From the NCBI GenBank assembly GCA_019423125.1, contig JAHZBZ010000001.1, forward strand, positions 248,651 through 312,650: a DNA stretch of 64,000 bases, in the 5' to 3' direction. Shown piece after piece: positions 49,526-57,049 of this stretch. The notes under the pieces were generated by a model that saw only the letters and a list, made by a program, of their open reading frames with translations, was not told the origin of the DNA and ran no database searches. A program made the position numbers and the translations under genes. Each line of letters begins with the position of its first letter. Within the stretch, counting starts at the first letter, position 1. The stretch comes from Bacillota bacterium. Its GTDB lineage: Bacteria; Bacillota; Clostridia; Christensenellales; Borkfalkiaceae.

Positions 49526-50797
49526 TTACTCTCCGAGCATGATTTTGAGGATCACCTTGTCTGTGTCGCGCATGCCTTCCATGGCCATGCGCCCGACGGC
49601 GGTGATCGTCTGGTCGATATCCGATTGCAGAATGCCCGTGTGCGGCTGATAAAATTTGTTGTCCATGGCGAGGTAGTGCCCCGTGATGGCGGCATCCAGC
49701 CCTGCGGAGATCTTTGCCCCGCAGGATGCCTTTGCGCCGTCGCAGACGATGCCGCTCACGTTCGCGAGGGCGTTGATGAGCGTCATTTTGATCTGGTCGG
49801 GCGTGCCTCCCGCAAGGTAGGTGATGGCGCCGCCGCTTCCCGCCGCCGCGCTCACCGCGCCGCAGAACGCCGAAAGCCTGCCGATAAACGTCTTTTGATA
49901 GATGGTCAGGAGGTTGGACAGCGCCAGCGCGCGGAACATCCGTTCTTCGCCGATGCCGTGTTCGCGCGCATAGACGATGACGGGGATGGACGCGGCGATG
50001 CCCTGGTTGCCGCTCCCCGAGTTGGTGATGACGGGCAGGGTGCATCCGCTCATGCGCGCTTCGCTTGCGGCCGCCGCATAGGCTTTGATCTTGGCGGCGA
50101 CGCTGTGGTCGTTTGCAATGATGCTCGTGCCGATGCCCACGCCGTATTTTCCCGTCAGACCTTCCTCGGCGATGCGCATGTTGTTTTCAACCTGCGGCGA
50201 AAACACTTCGCGCAGACGTTCGATAGGGGTGGACTCCGCAAACTCATATACGCGGTCAAAAGAGAGCACGCTTCGGTCGGTCAGGACGCCGTAATACAGC
50301 CCCTCGTTTTCCTTGGCATCGTAAATGATCTCTCCGTTTTTGGTGATGCGGGTGATGTTGTCGTGAAGATTTCGGATCTCGACCTCCACCGTGTCGTTGC
50401 CCGCGCTCGCGCACACGATCAGGTGCAGGTTGAGGGGCGTTTCCAAAAGCTCCACGTCACAGATGTTTTTGGCAAAGAGCTCCTTTGCCTGTTCGAGTTT
50501 TTCTTTGGTGACTCCTTCGAGCACTTCCATGCCCTTGGAAAAATCGCCGCCGACCGCGCCTACGATCGCACTTGCTTCGATGCCGACGAGGTTTTCGGTG
50601 TTCGGCACGATGACGCATTTCACGTTTTTGATGAGGTTGCCGCTGCATTTGGCGACGATATGTTCGGGGATCTTGCCGAGAACGTCGCGCGCCTTTGCGC
50701 CAGCGAGGGCGATGGCGATCGGCTCGGTACAGCCGAGCGCGGGCACGAGTTCTTCATGCAGAATAGCAAAGAATTGTTCGGTCAGTTTTTCGTCCAT
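49526..50797 (-). CDS. L-cysteine desulfidase / serine dehydratase alpha-type protein (UPF0597, CyuA/YhaM)
   Basis: 423 residues. N-terminal VPALGCTEPIAIALAGAKAR and C-terminal GSGNQGIAASIPVI, CGAVSAAAGSGGAITYLAGG and GAKASCGAKISAGLDAA match the UPF0597 family, whose characterised members use a 4Fe-4S cluster held by three cysteines to break down L-cysteine to pyruvate, H2S and ammonia. Cysteines in ALGCTEP, GMSGCTLP-like and SCGAK positions are present. It lies 15 nt downstream of the Opp operon's last gene, suggesting use of imported peptides as a cysteine source. Confidence 0.85.
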   Translation of the reverse strand: MDEKLTEQFFAILHEELVPALGCTEPIAIALAGAKARDVLGKIPEHIVAKCSGNLIKNVKCVIVPNTENLVGIEASAIVGAVGGDFSKGMEVLEGVTKEKLEQAKELFAKNICDVELLETPLNLHLIVCASAGNDTVEVEIRNLHDNITRITKNGEIIYDAKENEGLYYGVLTDRSVLSFDRVYEFAESTPIERLREVFSPQVENNMRIAEEGLTGKYGVGIGTSIIANDHSVAAKIKAYAAAASEARMSGCTLPVITNSGSGNQGIAASIPVIVYAREHGIGEERMFRALALSNLLTIYQKTFIGRLSAFCGAVSAAAGSGGAITYLAGGTPDQIKMTLINALANVSGIVCDGAKASCGAKISAGLDAAITGHYLAMDNKFYQPHTGILQSDIDQTITAVGRMAMEGMRDTDKVILKIMLGE

Positions 50798-50812
50798 GAC
50801 AGTCTCCGTGAT

Positions 50813-51205
50813 TCAGATGTAAAAATAGAGAACGGTAAACACGATCGCCGGCACAAGATAGACGCACCCGCTGATCAGAAGGAACAGGCAGGGCGTCCTG
50901 CGCAGGCCTTTGCGATCGCAGTATTCGGAATAAGTCTCTTTGTGCGCGTCGCGGTATTCCTGCGAGTGCAACGCGACAAAAATGCGGCGCACGGTGTATC
51001 CCATGCCGCGAAAGGTGCCCTGGCGGGTGATCCATACGAGGGCGCAGGCGAGCAGAAGCAGTACCGCCGCCGCGGTGAACGCATCGCTCAGCACGCGCAT
51101 GAGCGCCTGCGCTTGCAGGCCCGAGACCCCCTTGGCGAGCAGGACGGCGCCGCAGACCGCCGCGCCCGCAAGGACGGCGGCGGCATAGCGAAAAAAGGTC
51201 TTCAT
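50813..51205 (-). CDS. Small membrane protein (DUF3899-like)
   Basis: 130 residues with three transmembrane helices (about 7-25, 38-58 and 108-128) and a basic cytoplasmic loop containing GTFRGMGYTVRRIF and EYRDAHKETYSEYCDRKG. The GY...F...Y..Y..k pattern resembles DUF3899. Start 51205 overlaps oppF by 4 nt. Role unknown; operon position suggests an accessory to the transporter. Confidence 0.6.
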   Translation of the reverse strand: MKTFFRYAAAVLAGAAVCGAVLLAKGVSGLQAQALMRVLSDAFTAAAVLLLLACALVWITRQGTFRGMGYTVRRIFVALHSQEYRDAHKETYSEYCDRKGLRRTPCLFLLISGCVYLVPAIVFTVLYFYI

Positions 51206-52434
51206 GTTTTTTGTTTCAGCGCGTCCAGATAGGAGCGATACTCCTTTTGATCGCACAGCACGAAGTGCCCGGGGCTGACCTCGCGGAACTGCGGCGCTTC
51301 TTTGGAATAATCGTGCGCAAGCAGCGGGGAATAGGAAACGCGCTTGCGCTTGCGCTCATAGACGGGGTCCGGCAGGGGGATCGCCGAAAGCAGAGATTTC
51401 GTGTAGGGGTGCAGGGGATGTGCGAACAGTTCGTCCGCGTCGGCAAGTTCCACGATCTTGCCGTAGTACATGACCGCGATGCGGTCGGAGAAATATTTGA
51501 CCACGGACAGATCGTGCGCGATGAACAGCACGGTCAGTCCCAGGCTCTTTCGCAGATCGTTGAGCAGGTTGATCACCTGCGCCTGGATCGAGACGTCCAG
51601 CGCGCTGATCGGCTCGTCCGCGATGATGAGCTCGGGTTCCATGATGATGGCGCGCGCAATGCCGATGCGCTGGCGTTGTCCGCCGGAAAATTCGTGCGGA
51701 TACCTGCCCGCGTGTTCGGACACGAGCCCCACGAGGTCGAGCATCTTGTACACCTGCTCATCGATGTATTTCTTGTTGCGGATGCCCTTGATGATGAGCC
51801 CTTCGGCGATGGTGTCGCGCACGGTCATGCGCGGATTGAGCGATGCGACGGGGTCCTGAAAGATCATCTGGATCTTATTGGTGATGCGCTCCTTTTTGGC
51901 GACGCGCAGTTTTGCGCGGAATTCTTTTTCCAGTGCTTCGCGCTCTTCGGGCGCGCACGCCGCAAACTTGGGTTCATATTCTTCCCGCAGAGCCTGCACC
52001 TTGGCGGCGGCAAACCGCTTGTTGCAGTGTGCGTCGTCCTCTTTTGCCTGCGCGATCTCCCGCTTCTTTTCGCGCAGGAACGCCTCGAGCTTTTCGCGTT
52101 CCCTGCGTATCCCTTCGGCGTCTTTTTCCTTTTTCAGGCGGCGGCAGGTTTCCGCGCATTCGCGGCGGGCGCGGCGCATTTCTTCTTCGGCGGCGCGGGT
52201 CCCCGCGCCGATGCGCGTCCCTTCGAACCATATGTTTCCCGAAGTGATCTTATACAGTTTGATGACGGAACGGCCCGTAGTCGTCTTGCCGCATCCGCTC
52301 TCGCCGACAAGCCCGAACACTTCGCCCTTGCGGACGTCAAAGCTTATGCCGTCCACCGCTTTGAGTTCGTTCCCTCCGGACTTGAAATACTGGCAAAGAT
52401 TTTCCACGCGCAGAAGCGGTGTGTCATTGTTCAT
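51202..52434 (-). CDS. oppF: Oligopeptide ABC transporter ATPase OppF with helical insertion
   Basis: 410 residues, against about 310-330 usual. Walker A GESGCGKTT (about 44-52), Q-loop MIFQDP, signature FSGGQRQRIG, Walker B LIIADEP and switch His in FIAHDL are intact, and the C-terminal HPLHPYTKSLLSAIPLPDP is the Opp-type oligopeptide/dipeptide C-domain. Between Walker A and the Q-loop, after FEGTRIGAG (about 75), about 105 residues of Arg/Glu/Lys-rich helix are inserted (RAAEEEMRRARRECAETCRR...). The gene starts 11 nt inside oppD. Confidence 0.93.
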   Translation of the reverse strand: MNNDTPLLRVENLCQYFKSGGNELKAVDGISFDVRKGEVFGLVGESGCGKTTTGRSVIKLYKITSGNIWFEGTRIGAGTRAAEEEMRRARRECAETCRRLKKEKDAEGIRREREKLEAFLREKKREIAQAKEDDAHCNKRFAAAKVQALREEYEPKFAACAPEEREALEKEFRAKLRVAKKERITNKIQMIFQDPVASLNPRMTVRDTIAEGLIIKGIRNKKYIDEQVYKMLDLVGLVSEHAGRYPHEFSGGQRQRIGIARAIIMEPELIIADEPISALDVSIQAQVINLLNDLRKSLGLTVLFIAHDLSVVKYFSDRIAVMYYGKIVELADADELFAHPLHPYTKSLLSAIPLPDPVYERKRKRVSYSPLLAHDYSKEAPQFREVSPGHFVLCDQKEYRSYLDALKQKT

Positions 52435-54505
52435 GGTCTGCCTCCTTTTTCATGCGGCGGATGCGTTCGGTCACGGCGGCGGGCATCTCCACTTTGGGTG
52501 CGAGCGGATGCAGCAGCCAGGTCGCGGCATAATGTGTGTCGGTGATGCGGAACATGGGCGGCTGTGCCTTGAAGTCGATCTCCAGCGCCAGACGATTGCG
52601 TTCGGCGAACGCGTCTCCTTCGGGGGGATAGATCATATTCGGCGGCGTGCCGGGAATGGCGTCCAGCCTGCCGCTGCTCTCCAGGTCGGGGACGGAAGAG
52701 AGAAGCGCCCAAGTATAGGGGTGAGCGGGTGAGTAGAAGACCTCTTCGCTCGTGCCGTATTCCACGATCTTGCCTGCGTACATCACAGCGATGCGGTCGG
52801 CGACGTTCGCCACAACGCCAAGGTCGTGCGTGATGAAGATGACGGACAGCTTACGTTCGCGCTTGATCTTTTTGATAAGGTCGAGGATCTGCGCCTGAAT
52901 GGTCACGTCCAGCGCCGTCGTCGGCTCGTCGCAAATGAGGATGTCGGGGTCGGCGGAGAGCGCGATCGCAATGACGATGCGCTGCCGCTGTCCGCCCGAG
53001 AGCTGGAAGGGATACTGATCGTATCGTTTTTCGGGGTCGGGAATGCCGACCTCGTTCAGAAGGCGGATGGCACGCCGTTTTGCTGACATGTGCGTGACGT
53101 GCGCCGCCGTGCGCGAAGCCTGCTCTTTGAGATAACGGACAAGCGCGTCTGCGCTGACTTCTCCCGCGGCCTTTTGCTCATCGTACGAAGCGAGCAATTC
53201 GCGCATTGCCGCACGCGCTTTTTGTTCGAGCAGGGAGAGGTCGGTGATCGCGGCGGGCGGGACTTTCCAGTCCACGCGTTTGCCCGCGGCGAGCCGAGCT
53301 TCGCGTTTCCCGTTTTGGCGCGCAAAGCGTTTGCGCTCATTTTCGTTTTTGGCCGCCGCCGCAAAATACTCTGTTACGCACGCGACGATGCTCAGAGGGA
53401 AAGTCGTTTCGCGGCTGTCTGCGCGTATGGCGACGGGGTTGCGGCAGGCTTTGACCTCTGCGGCAAGCGCCGCCGCGCGGCGTTTTGCCGATTGTTTGTC
53501 TGCAAAGAATGCCGCATCTTTTTCCGCTTCCCGTATGCGCGGGATCGCTTGTTCGCGTTTTTGCAGAGTCTGTTCGGTCGCGCGGCGGATGCAGCGCTGT
53601 GTGAGACTGAGAAACTCCTTCTCGAAAGCGGCGCAATATCCGCGCGCCTTTGCATTTGCGGAGTCCGTCTCGTTTCCGGCATCTTCCTTGGCAAACGTTT
53701 CAAAATATCCGATGGCAAAAAAATCGGGCAGGGGAAGGGAAAGCGCCTCGCCGAGCAGACGTTCCAATGTGCGCAGAGCCGTTTCGCGTCCCGCGGGAAC
53801 TTTCAGCCCTTCGAGCGCCTGTGCGTATTCTTCCTTTTCAAACGGGGGCAGATACTTGTCATGACACCGCTTCGCATAGCGTGCGATGCCCGCGCACTTG
53901 GAACGGACGAGCTTTTCGTCTTTTTTGTCGAACGCGACGAGAAGTTCGCCGATGCGTTCCTTTGCCTCTTCGGCGTTTTTGCGCGCCTGTGTGTGCTTTG
54001 CTTCCAGGCGCGTGCCCGCGGCGGAAGCGCGGCGGAAATCGCCCGAAAGCCGCAGGAATTCGCTCCGTTCTTCTCCCGCAAATTCCGTGAGCTTTTTGAG
54101 CAGCCTGTCGAACGCTTTGGCGGCGCTTTTGCGTTCGATGCGGTTTTTCAGGAGCATTGCCTCGGTCAGCTGTTTGCCCACCTTGACGATGGGGTTGAGG
54201 CTGGACATCGGGTCCTGAAAGATCATCGCGATCTTATTGCCTCGCAGCTGTTGAAAATCTTCTTCCGTATATTTGAGCAGGTCGCTCCCCTCATAGAGGA
54301 TCTCGCCGCCTTCGAGGACGGCGTTAAACGCGGAGATGCCCATGATCGCGCGCGTAGTGACCGATTTGCCCGAGCCGGATTCGCCGACAATGGCAAGCGT
54401 TTCGTTTTCGTAAAGGTCGAAACTGATATCGCGCACCGCCTGGACCTTTCCGTTTGCCGTGCGGAAAGAGACGCGCAGGTTTTTTACTTCGAGTTTCTTG
54501 TTCAT
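52424..54505 (-). CDS. oppD: Oligopeptide ABC transporter ATPase OppD with ~350-residue insertion
   Basis: 693 residues, about twice the normal 330-350. The ATPase parts are standard: Walker A GESGSGKSV (about 41-49), Q-loop MIFQDPMSSLNP (about 94-105), signature LSGGQRQRIVIA, Walker B ILICDEP, FITHDLG, and C-terminal SPAHPYTWALLSSVPD. Between the Q-loop helix (about 120) and RAIRLLNEVGIPDP (about 480), where the helical subdomain normally has about 25 residues, there are about 350 residues rich in Ala, Lys, Glu and Arg with coiled-coil character. The adjacent ATPase carries an insertion too, so this is likely a lineage feature. Overlaps oppC by 4 nt and oppF by 11 nt. Confidence 0.92.
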   Translation of the reverse strand: MNKKLEVKNLRVSFRTANGKVQAVRDISFDLYENETLAIVGESGSGKSVTTRAIMGISAFNAVLEGGEILYEGSDLLKYTEEDFQQLRGNKIAMIFQDPMSSLNPIVKVGKQLTEAMLLKNRIERKSAAKAFDRLLKKLTEFAGEERSEFLRLSGDFRRASAAGTRLEAKHTQARKNAEEAKERIGELLVAFDKKDEKLVRSKCAGIARYAKRCHDKYLPPFEKEEYAQALEGLKVPAGRETALRTLERLLGEALSLPLPDFFAIGYFETFAKEDAGNETDSANAKARGYCAAFEKEFLSLTQRCIRRATEQTLQKREQAIPRIREAEKDAAFFADKQSAKRRAAALAAEVKACRNPVAIRADSRETTFPLSIVACVTEYFAAAAKNENERKRFARQNGKREARLAAGKRVDWKVPPAAITDLSLLEQKARAAMRELLASYDEQKAAGEVSADALVRYLKEQASRTAAHVTHMSAKRRAIRLLNEVGIPDPEKRYDQYPFQLSGGQRQRIVIAIALSADPDILICDEPTTALDVTIQAQILDLIKKIKRERKLSVIFITHDLGVVANVADRIAVMYAGKIVEYGTSEEVFYSPAHPYTWALLSSVPDLESSGRLDAIPGTPPNMIYPPEGDAFAERNRLALEIDFKAQPPMFRITDTHYAATWLLHPLAPKVEMPAAVTERIRRMKKEADHEQ

Positions 54506-56007
54506 TCGTCCACCCCGCGCAAAGAAGGATTAAACGCGTCACGCAAGCCGTTGCCGAACAGGTTGAACGAGATCATCAGCAGCGAGATGACGACGGCGGG
54601 GAAGAAGATGACGTGCGGGAAAGAGGAAATGACCGTCTGCCCGTCCGAGAGCATCGCGCCGATGCTCGTCATCGTCGTCCCGTTGAGGTTTACAATGCCC
54701 AGATAGGTGAGCATGGATTCGCTGAAAATGACGCTGGGGATGACCAATACCGACGAAGTGATGATCGTGCCTAGCGTATTGGGGAAGATGTGCTTGAACA
54801 TCAGGCGGAAATTGCCCGCGCCCAGCGTTCGCGCCGCAAGGACGTATTCCTGGTTTTTGAATCGGTAGAACTGCGTTCGCACCCTGCGCGAAGTGCCGAT
54901 CCAGCCGATGAGCACGAACGCGAACAGGAGCGATGGCAATATCCCCGCCGTGTTGGCGAGATGCATCTGGAACAGCGTCGCCACGACGATGAACGGAAGC
55001 CCCGCGAGGATATCCACGAACCGCTCCATGATCAGATCGGTCGTTCCGCCGTAATAGCCTTCGATCGCGCCGAAGATCGCGCCGATGACCAGATTGATCA
55101 CCGAAACGCCTATCGCCAGCAAAAGCGAGAGCCGTATGCCCGATGCGAGGCGCACGACGATGTCCTGTCCGATGGTGTTGGTGCCGAAGAGGAATTGCGG
55201 CGTGTGCCCGTTTTTATAGACGAAGTAATTGTGGTAGAGGACGCGCACGGTCAGACCGCTCACGTCGCGGTTGACGCAGTAGACTACCTGTCCGTTTTCG
55301 TCGCGCAGGTAAAGGTCCTGATAATTCCCGTCCGCGTCTTTGACGGCGCGCCCGTTTTCGGTCAGGAACCAGTAATTTGCGTCGGCGGGATCCGCTACGC
55401 CTGCATTGTATGTGTCGACCATGGGGTAGAGCACCTGTTCGCCCGTCTCCTCTTCATAGGCAAGGATATCCGCATATTCGGCTTCCGTAATGGACAGGTA
55501 ATAGAACCCCACTTCAAGATAGGCGTCCATAGAAACTTTCGTGCGCATTTCTGCGCCTGTCTCTTCGGAAACGATCCTGCGGATGGCGGCATATTCACTG
55601 CCGACCGCGGCGCTGTTGTCCTCTGTGTCCGTTTCGCGGTCATACGTCGCGCCGATGCCGATCCCCGCATAATAGTCGTATGCGCGGGTGTTGAGGTCCT
55701 TGTTGTATACGCCCGTCGCGATGCCGATGTGCGCGAGCACTTCGTTTTTCGGGATCTTGTTGCGGTAGACGGGATCGCTGAAGGACATGTCGTAGGAAGA
55801 GAATACGGGCGCAAACAGCGAAAAGAGCAACAAAAGCGCGATGATGCATACCGCAACGATGGATGCCTTGTTCTTTTTGAACCGCCTCCAGGCGTCGCGG
55901 AAATATCCGACGGGTTTGGTCTCAGGTTTCTTGTCGCGGATGTGTTCGCCGCGCTCCGCAAAGCGGAAATCCTCCGCTTTCAGGTTGTTGAGATCGATGT
56001 CGCTCAT
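54502..56007 (-). CDS. oppC: Oligopeptide ABC transporter permease OppC with large extracytoplasmic insertion
   Basis: 501 residues, against about 300 usual. A cytoplasmic N-terminus, transmembrane helix 1 (about 48-70), then about 190 extracytoplasmic residues not normally present (IPKNEVLAHIGIATGVYNKD ... LYLRDENGQVVYCVNR), then HTPQFLFGTNTIGQDIVVRL (the usual post-helix-1 motif) and five more helices with the EAA-like loop AARTLGAGNFRLMFKHIFPN. The insertion is acidic and tyrosine-rich, probably an interaction surface for the enlarged binding protein. Confidence 0.9.
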   Translation of the reverse strand: MSDIDLNNLKAEDFRFAERGEHIRDKKPETKPVGYFRDAWRRFKKNKASIVAVCIIALLLLFSLFAPVFSSYDMSFSDPVYRNKIPKNEVLAHIGIATGVYNKDLNTRAYDYYAGIGIGATYDRETDTEDNSAAVGSEYAAIRRIVSEETGAEMRTKVSMDAYLEVGFYYLSITEAEYADILAYEEETGEQVLYPMVDTYNAGVADPADANYWFLTENGRAVKDADGNYQDLYLRDENGQVVYCVNRDVSGLTVRVLYHNYFVYKNGHTPQFLFGTNTIGQDIVVRLASGIRLSLLLAIGVSVINLVIGAIFGAIEGYYGGTTDLIMERFVDILAGLPFIVVATLFQMHLANTAGILPSLLFAFVLIGWIGTSRRVRTQFYRFKNQEYVLAARTLGAGNFRLMFKHIFPNTLGTIITSSVLVIPSVIFSESMLTYLGIVNLNGTTMTSIGAMLSDGQTVISSFPHVIFFPAVVISLLMISFNLFGNGLRDAFNPSLRGVDE

Positions 56008-56008
56008 A

Positions 56009-56968
56009 TTATTTCTTCGCCCCCATGCGGATACGCGGATCCAAAAATCCGTAACTCAAATCTACGATGATGTTCGCCGCAAGCCCGATGAACGTGTAAA
56101 ACACGGTCACCGCCATGAAAACGTTGTAATCGAGCTCCTGAATGGACTGAATATACAGCCCGCCGATCCCCGGCACCGAAAAGATCTTTTCGATGACGAG
56201 CGAGCCTGTCAGGATGTTCGCGAACATGGCGATGATGGTGGGGAGGATGGGCACCATCGCGTTTTTTAGCGCGTGCCGCATGGTCGCCTGCCGTCCGGTC
56301 AGACCCTTCGCGCGTGCGAGCAGCATATAGTCACTGGTCAGGCTTTCCGCCAGTTCCGCGCGCGTGAAGCGTGCCAGCGACGCGATGGAGCCGAAGCTCA
56401 GCGCGAGCACCGGCATGATCATGCTCACGAACATGCTCCACGTAAAATACCCGCCCGTGCTGGATACCGACGCCATCTGAATGGGCAGCCAGCCCAGTTT
56501 TGCGCCCAGAAAGTACTGCAAAACGAACGCATAGACGAAGCTGGGCACAGAAACGAACAGCATGACCATCGTCGAGATGGTATGGTCTTGCCAGCGGTTC
56601 TTTTTGAGCGCCGCCGCAATGCCGAGCAGGATTCCGACGGGCACCGAAAAGACGAGCGCATAGACGTTGATGAGGATGGTGGGCAGCAGTCGGTCGCTGA
56701 TGACCGAGTTTACGGAAGCGAGGTATTCGATCTTGAACGAAACGCCGAAGTCGAACGCGGTCAGGATGTTTTTCCAGTAGATGAGGTATTGCACGAGGAT
56801 GGGCTTGTTGTAGCCGAGCGCCTCGCGGATCGCCTCTTCGCGTTCCGCCTGCGTCACGTCGAGTATCTCGTTGGGTTCCAGCAGTTTGACGAGCACGAAA
56901 CACACGGTCATGATCACAAACAGCGTGAAGAACAACAGCAGGATTCGTTTGATGACGTATTTAACCAT
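56009..56968 (-). CDS. oppB: Oligopeptide ABC transporter permease OppB
   Basis: 319 residues, normal length. N-terminal MVKYVIKRILLLFFTLFVIM, six transmembrane helices, and the EAA loop RAKGLTGRQATMRHALKNAM contacting the ATPase. Follows the binding-protein gene by 81 nt and precedes oppC by 1 nt. Only this subunit of the set lacks an enlargement. Confidence 0.95.
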   Translation of the reverse strand: MVKYVIKRILLLFFTLFVIMTVCFVLVKLLEPNEILDVTQAEREEAIREALGYNKPILVQYLIYWKNILTAFDFGVSFKIEYLASVNSVISDRLLPTILINVYALVFSVPVGILLGIAAALKKNRWQDHTISTMVMLFVSVPSFVYAFVLQYFLGAKLGWLPIQMASVSSTGGYFTWSMFVSMIMPVLALSFGSIASLARFTRAELAESLTSDYMLLARAKGLTGRQATMRHALKNAMVPILPTIIAMFANILTGSLVIEKIFSVPGIGGLYIQSIQELDYNVFMAVTVFYTFIGLAANIIVDLSYGFLDPRIRMGAKK

Positions 56969-57049
56969 ACGGTCTCCTTAAAAGTATAGAAAGAGGGGAA
57001 TGCCTACACGGGCGTTCCCCCTTTCGGTTGCCTCAGTTGAAAATACGGA

